Assembly (NCBI GenBank): GCA_031286585.1
Contig: JAITUC010000006.1
Location: 62,001-126,000 of the forward strand
Length of the DNA stretch: 64,000 nucleotides
DNA from: Delftia acidovorans
GTDB taxonomy: Bacteria; Pseudomonadota; Gammaproteobacteria; Burkholderiales; Burkholderiaceae_C
Reading direction: 5' to 3'
Below, one piece after another: positions 18,445-27,443 of this stretch. The position numbers and the translations under genes are program-made. Below the pieces are notes generated by a model. The model was given only the letters and a program-made list of their open reading frames with translations, did no database searches and was not told where the DNA came from. Position 1 is the stretch's first letter. Each line of letters starts with the position of its first letter.

Positions 18445-19302
18445 TCAGACTCCCGAGGCGGCCGGGCCCGCCCAGCGCCGCGACAGCCACAGCACCAGCC
18501 AGGTGATCAGCCCCAGGCTGATCGACAGGCTGGCAGCCAGGGCGAAGTTGGCGTAGTTGGTGAACTCGTTGTAGATGGTGATGGGCAGCACCTCGAACTT
18601 GCTCGACAGCGTGAATGCCGTGCCGAAGGCGCCCACCGAGGTGGCGAACACAATGGCGCCGCAGGCCAGCGTGGTGGGCAGCAGTTGCGGCCACCACACA
18701 TCGCGCGCCACGCTCCAGCCATTGCCGCCCAGCGAGCGCGCGGCCTCTTCCAGGTGCGGGTCCAGCGCCTCGGCCGCCGCCGTGTAGGAGGCAATGGCGC
18801 GTGGCAGCGAGAAATACAGGTAGCCCAGGAACAGGCCCGGCAGCCCGTAGGCGAAGGTGAGCCGCTCGCCACCCAGGGCGACCGACAGATCGGCCAGCGC
18901 GCCCTGGCGCCCGCCCAGCAGGATGATGAAAAAGCCGATGATCACGCCCGGAAACGACAGCGGCAGCGTCAGCAGCGACAGCAGCAGGCCGCGCCCCGTG
19001 AAGCGGTGGCGCGCCAGCGCAATGCCCATCACCGCGCCGATCAGCAGCGTGGCAAGGGTCACGGCCAGCGACAGGGCCAGCGTCTGCAGCAGGCTTTGCA
19101 GGTACAGCGCGTCGGTCAGCGTGGCGAAGTAGGTGCGCCAGCCTTCACGCGCCGGCAGCGCCAGCAGCAGGCCGGCCGGCAGCAGCCAGAACGCCGCGAA
19201 GAAGGCCACGGCCGGCGCGCTGCAGGCCAGCAGCAGCGCGCGGGCGCGCCAGTCGCCCGGCGCCTTGGAGGGAGTTCCCACGGTGCAGTCCGCCCGGCTC
19301 AA
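18445..19302 (-). CDS. ABC transporter permease, first subunit (PotB/PhnU-like)
   Basis: 285 residues with about six to seven membrane segments and an EAA loop EEAARSLGGNGWSVARDVWWP. The start is TTG at 19,300-19,302, overlapping the stop of the binding-protein gene (TTGA), which argues for coupling despite the rare start codon. LPLSFPGVIIGFFIILLGGR and SVGAFGTAFTLSSKFEVLPI are typical of the polyamine/phosphonate permease group. Confidence 0.85.
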   Translation of the reverse strand: MSRADCTVGTPSKAPGDWRARALLLACSAPAVAFFAAFWLLPAGLLLALPAREGWRTYFATLTDALYLQSLLQTLALSLAVTLATLLIGAVMGIALARHRFTGRGLLLSLLTLPLSFPGVIIGFFIILLGGRQGALADLSVALGGERLTFAYGLPGLFLGYLYFSLPRAIASYTAAAEALDPHLEEAARSLGGNGWSVARDVWWPQLLPTTLACGAIVFATSVGAFGTAFTLSSKFEVLPITIYNEFTNYANFALAASLSISLGLITWLVLWLSRRWAGPAASGV

Positions 19303-20312
19303 CGCACTTCACGCAGGTAGCGCGTGGAGAAGCCCTTTTGCACGTCGGCCATCTTCTGGTAGTCCACCGAGGTGGCGCGTGCGTACTCGCTGGCGGGCAG
19401 GAAATGGCCGGCCACCTCCTTGGGCAGGGCCACGTCGCGCACCGGGCGCAGGTAGGCGTTGGCCCAGATGGACTGGCCCTTGTCGGACAGCACATAGTCC
19501 AGCACCTTCTTGCCGTTGTCCGTGTGCGGCGCCTTGTTCACCAGGCTCATCACATAGGGCATGACCACGGTGCCTTCCTTGGGGATCACGAAGTCCACAT
19601 CGGCCTTGTCCTTGTAGCGGGCGCGGTAGGCGTTGAAGTCGTAGTCCAGCAGGATGCCGATCTCGCCCGACAGCAGGCGCGCATACGAGGTCTGCTTGGG
19701 CACGATGGGTTCGTTCTTCTGCAGCTTCTTGAAGTAGTCGATGGCCGGCTGGAAGTTGTCCAGCGTGCCGCCCATGGCCTGGTTCACGGCCACGGCGCCC
19801 ACATAGCCCACGAAGGCCGAGGCCGGGTCCAGGTAGCCGACCAGGCCCTTGTACTCGGGCTTGAGCAGATCGGCCCAGGACTGCGGCACGGGCTTGCCGC
19901 CCAGCGCCGCCTTGTTGACCATGAAGCCCAGCGTGCCCGAGTGGATGGTCACCCACTCGCCCTTGGGGTCCTTGAGGCCGGCGGGAACCTGGTCCCAGTT
20001 GGCGGGCTTGTAGGCGGCGACCACGCCGTCCTTCTGCGCCTGGATGGCGAAGGTCACGCCCAGGTAGGTCACATCGGCCACGGGGCTGGCCTTTTCCGCC
20101 ACCAGCTGGGCCAGCGACTGGCCCGAGTTCTTGTTGTCGGGCGGCACGGTGATGCCGGTATCGGCCTTGATGGCCTTGATCTGCGTGCCCCAGTCGGCCC
20201 ATTCGGGCGGGCAGTTGTAGCAGATGGCGCTCTGGGCCAGGGCCGTTCCGCAGACGGCGGTGGTGGCGGCCAGAAGGGCAAGGCGCTTGAAGGAGAAGGC
20301 AGTCAGTTTCAT
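19299..20312 (-). CDS. ABC transporter periplasmic substrate-binding protein (PotD/Fbp type)
   Basis: 337 residues with a signal peptide (cleavage near ALA-QSA) and the type II binding fold: NSGQSLAQLVAEKASPVADV, WVTIHSGTLGFMVNKAAL, PQSWADLLKPEYKGLVG, LLSGEIGILLDYDFNAY. It is the first structural gene of the operon, followed by two permeases, an ATPase and a phosphodiesterase. An unusual pair of cysteines (ICYNCPPEW) follows directly after the mature N-terminus and may form a disulfide. The gene content points to a phosphorus-containing ligand, but the binding residues do not settle it. Confidence 0.88.
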   Translation of the reverse strand: MKLTAFSFKRLALLAATTAVCGTALAQSAICYNCPPEWADWGTQIKAIKADTGITVPPDNKNSGQSLAQLVAEKASPVADVTYLGVTFAIQAQKDGVVAAYKPANWDQVPAGLKDPKGEWVTIHSGTLGFMVNKAALGGKPVPQSWADLLKPEYKGLVGYLDPASAFVGYVGAVAVNQAMGGTLDNFQPAIDYFKKLQKNEPIVPKQTSYARLLSGEIGILLDYDFNAYRARYKDKADVDFVIPKEGTVVMPYVMSLVNKAPHTDNGKKVLDYVLSDKGQSIWANAYLRPVRDVALPKEVAGHFLPASEYARATSVDYQKMADVQKGFSTRYLREVR

Positions 20313-20390
20313 GGTGCGTACTCGAAGAGGTTGGGAGCGTGGGGGAGGGAAGGGCGCGGCCTTGGCTTGCGCGGGCCGCTGTTGTTCGTT

Positions 20391-21380
20391 TCAGAGCCGG
20401 CAGGACTCGCCGCTGCGCCAGCCATGCGGCAGGCACAGGCTGTCCTGCGCGGCCAGGGTTTTCCTGCACGCCAGCGCATCGCACAGCAGGCGCACGCAGG
20501 CCGAGCCGATGTCGTGGTTGGGCTGGGAAATCGAGGCCAGCGAAGGCGTGAGATCGCCCGCCATGGCAATCCCGTCAAAGCCGACCACACTCAGGTCCGC
20601 GGGCACGCGGAACCCGGCCAGCGATGCCGCGCGGATGGTGCGTATCGCCAGCAGATCGTTGCTGCAGACAATGGCCGTGGGCGGGGCCTGCTCGCTCAGG
20701 TGCTGCTGCAGCATCTGCACGGCCGTGGCGGCAAAGGGCACCTCCCAGACCGGCAGCGGCGCCAGGCCCGCCGCCTGCATGCCCAGCGCATAGCCGCGGC
20801 AGCGCTGCTGGGCTCGGTCGGATGCCTGCAACTGGCCCGTGACCATGCCGATGCGGCTGTGGCCGGCCGCGGCCAGGCGCTGAACCAGCGACTTCACGGC
20901 GCCCGTGTTGTCCACGCCCACGCAGGCATGTTCGTCCGTGTGGTGATAGGCCAGCACATAGGGCTTGCCGGCCTGGCGCACACGTGCCAGCGCCGCCGAA
21001 TCGCCAGGGTTGGAGACCACCAGCACCAGCGCATCCACCCCGCTGGCCAGCAGCCGCGTGGTGGCCGCGTCTTCACCGGCGTGGTCGTATTCGGTGGTAC
21101 ACGGCGAAATCGCATAGCCGCGCAGCGCCGCCTGCGAGGCTATGCCCTGCAGGCACTCGGCAAACACCGGATTGGTCAGCGTGGGCAGCACCACGCCGAG
21201 CACCTTGCTGCTGCGCGTGCGCAGCGTGCGGGCGCTGGCATTGGCCACATAGCCCACTTCCTGCGCCACGCGCAGCACCGTGCTGCGCGTTTGCGCATTG
21301 ACCACCTCCGGCGAGTTGAAAACCCGCGAAACAGTGGCGACGGACAGGCCCGCGCGGCGTGCGACCTCGGTGATGCTCAT
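20391..21380 (-). CDS. LacI-family transcriptional regulator
   Basis: 329 residues: N-terminal helix-turn-helix MSITEVARRAGLSVATVSRV with the hinge-preceding FNSPEVVNAQTRSTVLRVAQ, then the periplasmic-binding-like core (VLGVVLPTLTNPVFAECL, ALVLVVSNPGDS, AIVCSNDLLAI, VVGFDGI). It lies upstream of the transporter operon on the same strand, 78 bp before the binding-protein gene, and its own start is covered by a LacI-type operator, so it probably represses itself and possibly the operon. Confidence 0.92.
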   Translation of the reverse strand: MSITEVARRAGLSVATVSRVFNSPEVVNAQTRSTVLRVAQEVGYVANASARTLRTRSSKVLGVVLPTLTNPVFAECLQGIASQAALRGYAISPCTTEYDHAGEDAATTRLLASGVDALVLVVSNPGDSAALARVRQAGKPYVLAYHHTDEHACVGVDNTGAVKSLVQRLAAAGHSRIGMVTGQLQASDRAQQRCRGYALGMQAAGLAPLPVWEVPFAATAVQMLQQHLSEQAPPTAIVCSNDLLAIRTIRAASLAGFRVPADLSVVGFDGIAMAGDLTPSLASISQPNHDIGSACVRLLCDALACRKTLAAQDSLCLPHGWRSGESCRL

Positions 21381-21383
21381 GGA

Positions 21384-21411
21384 TGTAAACGATTTCTTGA
21401 AAACGTTTACA
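21384..21411. promoter_or_regulatory. LacI-type operator at the regulator start
   Basis: TGAAAACGTTTACA (21,398-21,411) is a near-perfect palindrome around a central CG, the pattern of LacI/PurR operators. An additional half-site TGTAAACG lies at 21,384-21,391, so the outer arms TGTAAACG and CGTTTACA form a second inverted repeat with a 12-bp spacer. The element begins 3 bp before the lacI start codon, which indicates autoregulation. Confidence 0.65.
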
Positions 21412-21467
21412 TTGCACCCGCTGTGTGTGACGGGGCGGTGACGGAGGCTTGAAGCTTTTGTGGCAGC

Positions 21468-22364
21468 TCAGGCGCTGCCCGGGTAGTCCCTGACCACCTC
21501 CATGAACGCTGCCAGGATGGGAGACGTGTCGTCCCGCCGGTGGACGCAGCTCAGCTCGATGTCCTTGAGGAAGCGCGAGCGCAGCGGGCGGAAGACGACG
21601 CCCGGCAATCTCAGCATGGATCCCGATTCGGGCGTGATGCACAGCCCCAGGCCTGCGCTGACCAGGGCGATGGAAGTGGTGACGTCCTCCACCTCCTGCA
21701 TGACCTCGATCTGCACTTTTTCGCGGCGAAACGCGGCTATCACCTCCTGCGCCAGTCCCGCCAGCGGCGTGTTCGGGTACAGGATCATGGGCTGGCGCTC
21801 CAGGTCGCGGATGTAAATCCCGGCGCGCGTGCTGAGCGGATGGCTTTCATGCATGCCCACGTACATGGGCTCGCGCAGCACCAGGCGCACGGCCAGGTCG
21901 GGCTCGGCAGGGGGCAGCCGGTGAAAGCCCACCTGGATCCGGTGTTCCCGCAAGGCCTGGATCTGCTCGCCCTTGGTCAGGTTGTGAAGCCGGATGCGGA
22001 CCTCGGGCCGCTGCGTGTGAAAGCTCCCGATCAGGCGCGGGATGACGCTCAGCACCCCCGAGCCGAAGATGCCGACGTCCAGATCACCCAGCAGCCCCCT
22101 TCCTGCCCGCAGGGCACGTTCGCGGGCCAGCCGGGCCAGCTCCAGGATGTTCGGAACATCGCGCAAAAGGGAGTGCGCAGCCTCGGTCAGCTCTATGCCC
22201 CGTGATGTGCGCACGAACAGTTCCACGCCGAGGTCCTCTTCCATCTGGCGCATCTGCCGCGACAGGGGCGGCTGCGCCATGTGCAGCCGCTGGGCCGCAC
22301 GGCTGACGCTTTGCTCCTGTGCCAGGGCGAGGAAGTAACGCATATGCCGCAGATCCATGGCCAT
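21468..22364 (-). CDS. LysR-family transcriptional regulator (ring-cleavage cluster)
   Basis: 298 residues from the ATG at 22,364, which has AAGGGA just upstream; the frame runs on further but the extra 39 residues do not resemble LysR. The helix-turn-helix segment is FLALAQEQSVSRAAQRLHMA, then QPPLSRQMRQMEEDLGVELF; the ligand domain follows (LGDLDVGIFGSG, VGFHRLP, SAGLGLCITPES). It diverges from the Bug/dioxygenase/hydratase genes and resembles CatR/BenM-type regulators of aromatic degradation in placement and length. A LysR-type box sits in the spacer. Confidence 0.9.
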   Translation of the reverse strand: MAMDLRHMRYFLALAQEQSVSRAAQRLHMAQPPLSRQMRQMEEDLGVELFVRTSRGIELTEAAHSLLRDVPNILELARLARERALRAGRGLLGDLDVGIFGSGVLSVIPRLIGSFHTQRPEVRIRLHNLTKGEQIQALREHRIQVGFHRLPPAEPDLAVRLVLREPMYVGMHESHPLSTRAGIYIRDLERQPMILYPNTPLAGLAQEVIAAFRREKVQIEVMQEVEDVTTSIALVSAGLGLCITPESGSMLRLPGVVFRPLRSRFLKDIELSCVHRRDDTSPILAAFMEVVRDYPGSA

Positions 22365-22379
22365 TCCCTTTTTTTGGAG

Positions 22380-22394
22380 ATACCTGAATGGTAT
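22380..22394. promoter_or_regulatory. LysR box between the regulator and the ring-cleavage genes
   Basis: ATACC-TGAAT-GGTAT is a perfect 5-bp inverted repeat with the T-N11-A spacing that defines LysR recognition sites. It lies 16 bp before the regulator start and about 105 bp before the divergent Bug gene, as expected for a site controlling both. Confidence 0.5.
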
Positions 22395-22498
22395 GGCTGA
22401 TCGCTGATTCGGTATTGGACAGTATGGGGAGGGCTCTCGAGAATGGTTTGCACAACCCCTGCCATCGCAGCCACGACGCATTCAGGAGGAGAAAGACC

Positions 22499-23478
22499 AT
22501 GCATGCACTCATCACGCGGATCGCGCGGATCATCGGTGTCTGGGCCTGCGCGCTGGTACCGCTGTGCGGCGCGGCGCAGGCCTTTCCGGACAGGCCTGTC
22601 ACCCTGGTCCTGGCCTACTCCGCGGGCAGCGTCTCCGATGTGCTCGCGCGCAGCGTGGCCCAGCAGTTGAGCGCCCGTGGAAGCAGCCGGTGCTGGTGGA
22701 CAACCGGCCCGGGGGCAACCAGATCATCGCGGCCAGCCTGGTGGCCAAGGCAGCCGCCGATGGCTACACCCTGCTGCTGTGCGACGACGGCGTCTTCACG
22801 CTCAACCCGCATCTGTTCCGCAAGCTGCCCTATTCGCTGGAAGACTTCGCTCCGGTCGTGGATCTTGCGCAGTTGCAGATGGTGCTGTCCAGCGCGAGGC
22901 AGTTGCCCGCTGCCAGCATCGCTGAACTGGTGGCCCTGGCCAGGGCCAGGCCGGGCACGCTGAACTATGGCTCGTTCGGCACGGGGAACATCGTGCATCT
23001 GGCCATGGATGCGTTTTCCCGGATGGCCGCCATCGAGCTGGTGCATGTGCCCTACAAGGGCTATCCCGACGCCATCCGCGATGTTCTGGCCAACCAGGTC
23101 CAACTGGTGCTGGGCGGCATTGGCGGGCCGGCACTGCAGTACCTGAAAAGTGGTGCCATGAGGCCGCTGGCCGTCACGGGACCATCGCGCAGTCCCTTGC
23201 TGCCGGATGTGCCCACCCTGTCCGAAGCAGGCTTTGCGCGGCTCGACCCGCAAGTCAATTTCATCCTCATGGCACCTGCGGGCACGCCGCCAGCCGTGGT
23301 GCGCAAAATCAATGCAGCCGCCGCTGCCATCGTCGGGCAGGAGATTGCGGCCACGGTGCTTGCGCCCAACGGCATGAGACCGCTGGGCGCAAGCCCGGAC
23401 GCCCTGGCGGCCTCGCTCAGGCAGGGCAGGGCCGCATATGCCGAACTCGTGAAATCGTCCGGCGTCAGGCTGGACTAG
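22499..23478 (+). pseudogene. Bug/TctC-family periplasmic receptor, broken by a single-base frameshift
   Basis: The start ATG at 22,499 has a strong AGGAGGA site and gives a good signal peptide and N-terminus ending in VAQQLSAR. The family pattern then continues in the next frame with KQPVLVDNRPGGNQIIAASL through to VKSSGVRLD at 23,478. One base is missing at about 22,676-22,678: GCCCGTGG where one more base before TGG would give ARWKQPVLVDN. Otherwise the gene is complete (about 325 residues) with no other defects. It is either a recent inactivation or a sequencing error. It would have been the receptor for an organic acid next to the dioxygenase. Confidence 0.8.
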
Positions 23479-23496
23479 AAAATGGAGAAAGTTGCC

Positions 23497-24450
23497 ATGA
23501 TCATCGAAAAGCAGAGCGACGTGACGGCCGCCGTGCTGGAGCAATTGCAGCAGTCAAGCGATCCCCGCTTCAAGGAGATCATGACCGCCGCAGTCACCCA
23601 TCTGCACGGCTTCATACGGGACGCGCGCCTGTCGGAGGCAGAGTTCCACCAGGCCTGCGCCCTCATCGCCCGGCTGGGGCAACTGACCACGGCCTCGCAC
23701 AACGAGGTGGTGCTCATTGCCGGCTCGCTGGGCGTCTCCGCCCTGGTCTGTCTGCTCAACAACGGGGACAACGGCCAGACGGAAACCACGGCCAACCTGA
23801 TGGGGCCGTTCTGGCGCATGGATTCTCCGCCCACGGAAAACGGCGGCTCCATCGTCCGCTCTCCCACTCCGGGCATGCCCGTGTTCGTGAGCGCCTGGGT
23901 GCGCGACCGGCAGGGCCGGCCCGTGCCGGATGCCGAAGTCGATGTATGGCATGCCTCGTCCGAGGGCTTCTATGAGAACCAGGACCCGGAGCAGGCCGAC
24001 ATGAACCTGCGCGGCAAGTTCAGGACCGATGCCGCAGGGCGCATCGCCTTTCGCACCATCAAGCCCGTGGGCTATCCCATCCCCTTGAGCGGCCCGGTGG
24101 GGGCGCTGCTGCGCGCGCAGGGCCGGCACAACATGCGCCCGGCCCATATCCATTTCCTGATCCACAAGGCCGGATTCAAGACGCAGTTTGCCCAGGTGTA
24201 TTCCAGTGACGATCCGCACCTGGAGACCGATGTGCAGTTCGGCGTGACGCGGGCGCTGATCGGACAGTACGTTCTTCACTCGGGCGAGACCCCTCCGGCC
24301 GACGACGTGCATGGCGCCTGGTACACGCTGGACCACCATTTCGTGATCGAGCCCGGAGAGGCTCGGCTGCCCAAGCCCCCGATCACCGGCAAGGCCGGCG
24401 GGGAGCGCCCGACGCTCACCGTGCTGGAGCGCTGCACAGACACTCACTGA
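23497..24450 (+). CDS. Intradiol ring-cleavage dioxygenase (catechol/hydroxyquinol 1,2-dioxygenase type)
   Basis: 317 residues from the ATG at 23,497, preceded by GGAGAAAG; an ATG at 23,482 is less well placed. An N-terminal helical dimerisation domain (1-100) is followed by the catalytic beta domain. The ferric-iron ligands are visible: Tyr159 (SSEGFYENQD), Tyr193 (PVGYPIPLSG), His217 and His219 (MRPAHIHFLI). LMGPFWRMDSPPTENGG is typical of the catechol/hydroxyquinol group rather than protocatechuate enzymes. It inserts O2 between the two hydroxyl carbons to make a muconate or maleylacetate-type acid. The ring substrate cannot be read from sequence. Confidence 0.85.
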   Translation: MIIEKQSDVTAAVLEQLQQSSDPRFKEIMTAAVTHLHGFIRDARLSEAEFHQACALIARLGQLTTASHNEVVLIAGSLGVSALVCLLNNGDNGQTETTANLMGPFWRMDSPPTENGGSIVRSPTPGMPVFVSAWVRDRQGRPVPDAEVDVWHASSEGFYENQDPEQADMNLRGKFRTDAAGRIAFRTIKPVGYPIPLSGPVGALLRAQGRHNMRPAHIHFLIHKAGFKTQFAQVYSSDDPHLETDVQFGVTRALIGQYVLHSGETPPADDVHGAWYTLDHHFVIEPGEARLPKPPITGKAGGERPTLTVLERCTDTH

Positions 24451-24463
24451 GGAAAGCCCGGAA

Positions 24464-25264
24464 ATGATCGATGCCACCGAACGCCAGGACGCGGCCCATG
24501 CGCTGCTGCAGGCAGAACAGAGTCGCCAGCCCATCCCCCAGGTCAGCCGGACCTGGCCGGCCATGGAGATAGCCGATGCCTACGCCGTGCAGCAACTGTG
24601 GGCGCAGGCCAAGGTCAAGGCTGGCGCGCGCATCGTGGGCCACAAGATCGGCCTGACCTCGCGCGCCATGCAGATGGCTTCCGGCATGAATGAGCCGGAC
24701 TACGGCGTGCTGCTGGACCACATGGTCCATGCGGATGGCGCCCGGATATGCGCTTCGCAATTCCACCGGCCCCGCCTGGAAGTGGAGCTTGCCTTTGTCC
24801 TGGGCAAGTCCTTGGGCGGCACCCAGCCGGGCGGCAGGCCGGTGACGGTCTACGACGTGCTGGACGCCACGGCCTATGTGACGCCTGCGCTTGAGATCAT
24901 CGACTACCGCACCGAGGTGCCGCGCAGCATCTGCGACACCATCGCGGACAACGCCGCAGCCGCCGCCATGGTCACGGGAGGGCGCATCGTGCGCCCCATG
25001 GACATCGATCTGCGCTGGGTGGCCGCCACCCTGTCCAAGAACGGCGTGATCGAGGAGTCAGGTGTCTCGGCTGCCGTCATGGGCCATCCCGCCCTGGGCA
25101 TCGTCTGGCTGGCCAACAAGCTCGCGGGCCATGGCATCGCGCTGGAGGCCGGGCACATCCTCCTGGCGGGCTCCTTCACCCGGCCCACGGCTGTCACGGC
25201 CGGTGACACCATCCATGCGGACTTTGGTCCGCTGGGCTCCATCGGGGTGTCGTTCACGGAGTAG
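24464..25264 (+). CDS. hpaH: 2-oxo-hept-4-ene-1,7-dioate hydratase-like enzyme (HpaH/MhpD family)
   Basis: 266 residues, fumarylacetoacetase-like fold. IADAYAVQQLWAQAKVKAG, IVGHKIGLTSRAMQ, NEPDYGVLLDHMV and RPRLEVELAFVLGK (metal ligands Glu106 and Glu108) follow E. coli HpaH closely, as do GVIEESGVSAAVMGHPALG and LAGSFTRPTAVTAGDTIHAD. The known reaction adds water to a 2-hydroxydienoate made by meta (extradiol) cleavage. Here the neighbouring ring-cleaving enzyme is of the intradiol type, 14 bp upstream, so either the substrate differs from the textbook one or the pair serves two branches. Confidence 0.82.
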   Translation: MIDATERQDAAHALLQAEQSRQPIPQVSRTWPAMEIADAYAVQQLWAQAKVKAGARIVGHKIGLTSRAMQMASGMNEPDYGVLLDHMVHADGARICASQFHRPRLEVELAFVLGKSLGGTQPGGRPVTVYDVLDATAYVTPALEIIDYRTEVPRSICDTIADNAAAAAMVTGGRIVRPMDIDLRWVAATLSKNGVIEESGVSAAVMGHPALGIVWLANKLAGHGIALEAGHILLAGSFTRPTAVTAGDTIHADFGPLGSIGVSFTE

Positions 25265-25417
25265 GAAATGCTTCACGACCTCTCCGTGGCGGCTTTCCAG
25301 GTCCTGCCGCAATTGCTCGAGTGGCATCTATCATTGCATCCTGAAATATCTGCCTGTTCGTGACGCCAAGCAAAAGCGGGTGGGCTTGCCAGGCTGGATG
25401 CCCCCAAGGAAAGACAT

Positions 25418-25819
25418 GTGAACCCTCCTGAAAAGCTGCTGACCGACCTGTACTGGTCTTTCGCGGAGCCCTTGCCCGGCAACGCACAGTTGATGGAGGC
25501 CGCGCTGCGCGAATACCATGAAGGCATTGAATGCGGGATTGATGAGCGGCAATTGCAAAGCCGCCTGCCACTGTCGGGCCTGGACATCATCTTCAAGTAC
25601 CACCAACGCAGCGCCGATGGGCAGTGGCTGGAGCTCCCTGCGGTGGTGCAGATACGCCGCGCAATCGCGCCGATGCCGGCAGAGTTGCTTTTGGAACTGC
25701 ATTTCGCGGTGGCAGACCTTGTGTCCGAACAGGATCACCACTTCTTTGAAGGACTATGGCTGTGTGAGCAGCAAGGCAGCGATGGCCTGCCTGTCTACGA
25801 GCTTTACCTCGGCAGTTAG
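25418..25819 (+). CDS. Conserved-looking hypothetical protein
   Basis: 133 residues with a GTG start at 25,418; AAGGA lies 8 bp upstream and the overlapping ATG at 25,416 is followed at once by a stop. Acidic, with no signal peptide or membrane segment. Sequence highlights are LLTDLYWSFAEPLPGNAQL and the closing FFEGLWLCEQQGSDGLPVYELYLGS. I do not recognise the family. Codon use is like the neighbours, though slightly less GC-rich. No operon partner is evident: a 153-bp gap lies before it and 151 bp after. Confidence 0.6.
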   Translation: MNPPEKLLTDLYWSFAEPLPGNAQLMEAALREYHEGIECGIDERQLQSRLPLSGLDIIFKYHQRSADGQWLELPAVVQIRRAIAPMPAELLLELHFAVADLVSEQDHHFFEGLWLCEQQGSDGLPVYELYLGS

Positions 25820-25970
25820 GTTTCCGGTTGCCCGTAGCGGGCGCCCTGCGCGAACAAGCCCGGAACCTACAGCTCCCCTTCAGGGTCAGGCATAGGATTT
25901 GTAGCGATTGGAAACCGCATGCATCCCAGCATGCGGGCGTCCATCATAAAAACACAACTCCAAGCCTCCT

Positions 25971-27359
25971 ATGTCTTCATTCGATACCCAGCTGCTGCTC
26001 ATCGCCCTGATGAGCGTGCTCGTCCTCGTCGCGCTGATCGTCTCGCGCATCCGTCTTCATCCTCTGCTGGCGCTGCTGTTGGTTTCCATCGGCGTGGGCT
26101 TTGCCACGGGCATGGCGCCGGGCGAGATCGTCAAGAACCTCACCAACGGGGCCGGCAAGACGCTGGGCGCGGTGGGCGTGGTCATTGCGCTGGGCGCCAT
26201 GCTGGGCAAGATCCTGGCGGACTCCGGCACCACGGAGCGGCTGGCCAGCGCCATCCTGCAGCGCACCTCCGAACGCATGATTCCCTGGGCCATGACCCTG
26301 GTGGCCTTCGTGATCGGCATTCCCATGTTCTTCGAGGTGGGGCTGGTGGTCATGCTGCCGCTGATCTTCAGCGTGGCGCGCAAGCTGGAGAGCAATGAGC
26401 GCTTCAAGGGATCAGCCTATGTCTATGTGGGCGTGCCCGTGATCTCGGCGCTGGCCGCCATGCATGGCATGGTGCCGCCGCACCCGGGACCGCTCACCGC
26501 CATCGCTACCCTGCACACCACCGTGGGGCCGACCATGCTGTACGGCTTCCTGGCCGTGATTCCGGCCATGGTGCTGGGCGGGCCGCTGTATGGTGCCTTC
26601 ATCACGCCGCGCATGAGCACGCGCCCGGATGCGGCGCTGCTGGAGCAGTTCACGTCGGGCAAGAAGCAGGGCGGGGAGGGCAGTGCTCCCAGCATCGGCA
26701 TGGGCGTGCTGTGCGCCTTGCTGCCCGCGCTGCTGATGCTGGTGCATGCGCTGGCCGAAGTACTGCTGCCCAAGGATTCGGGCCTGCTGCATGCGGCCGC
26801 CTTCCTGGGCAATCCGCTGGTGGCCATGCTGCTGGGCGTGCTGTTCGCCTCCATCACCCTGGGCTACCTGCGCGGCGCCGATGCCGAGAAGCTGCGCGAC
26901 GCGCTCGGCCAGAGCCTCAAGCCCATCGCCGGCATCATGCTCATCATCGCGGGCGGCGGCGCCTTCCAGCAGATCCTGACCAGCGCCAAGGTGGGCGATG
27001 CCATCGTCCACATGACCCAGCAGTTCGCCCTGCCTCCGCTGGTGCTGGGCTGGATGATTGCCATGCTGCTATCGGTGTCCACCGGCTCGGCCACCGTGGG
27101 CATCGTCGGCGCTGCGGGCCTGCTGGCGCCGCTGGCGGCGTCCGATCCTTCGCTGAACGTGCCGCTGCTGGCGCTGGCCATCGGCTGCGGCTCGCTGTTC
27201 TTCAACTACGCCAACCACGCGGGCTTCTGGATGGTGAAGGAGTCCTTCGGCATGAGCATGGGCGAGGCCACCAAGACGATTACCGTGGTGCAGTCCATCG
27301 TGTCCTTCGTGGGCCTGCTTATGGTGCTGCTGTTCAATCTGCTGCCCAAGCTGGGATAG
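25971..27359 (+). CDS. GntP-family gluconate:H+ symporter-type permease
   Basis: 462 residues with about 12-14 membrane segments. Family landmarks: RLHPLLALLLVSIGVGFATG, NGAGKTLGAVGVVIALGAML, MFFEVGLVVMLPLIFSVAR, HGMVPPHPGPLTAIATLH and the late GSLFFNYANHAGFWMVKESF. GntP-family proteins import gluconate, idonate, fructuronate or other hydroxy acids with protons. No sugar-acid kinase or dehydratase gene lies nearby, so the substrate is open. It stands alone. Confidence 0.9.
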   Translation: MSSFDTQLLLIALMSVLVLVALIVSRIRLHPLLALLLVSIGVGFATGMAPGEIVKNLTNGAGKTLGAVGVVIALGAMLGKILADSGTTERLASAILQRTSERMIPWAMTLVAFVIGIPMFFEVGLVVMLPLIFSVARKLESNERFKGSAYVYVGVPVISALAAMHGMVPPHPGPLTAIATLHTTVGPTMLYGFLAVIPAMVLGGPLYGAFITPRMSTRPDAALLEQFTSGKKQGGEGSAPSIGMGVLCALLPALLMLVHALAEVLLPKDSGLLHAAAFLGNPLVAMLLGVLFASITLGYLRGADAEKLRDALGQSLKPIAGIMLIIAGGGAFQQILTSAKVGDAIVHMTQQFALPPLVLGWMIAMLLSVSTGSATVGIVGAAGLLAPLAASDPSLNVPLLALAIGCGSLFFNYANHAGFWMVKESFGMSMGEATKTITVVQSIVSFVGLLMVLLFNLLPKLG

Positions 27360-27443
27360 GGGAGGCGCAGCAAGGCAGCTGAGCGACTGTGTTTAATTAC
27401 AGTAAACTGCCTGCCTCCAATCACCGCTCACAGGATTTGTGCA

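Noticed and set aside
20345-20390. GC-rich imperfect hairpin after the LacI gene as a terminator
   Set aside because: The arms GCGGCC/GGCCGC are short, the loop is long and there is no T tract.
19338-21452. Long + strand frame opposite the binding-protein and LacI genes
   Set aside because: Mirror of two well-supported genes; Arg/Gly/His-rich with no recognisable domain.
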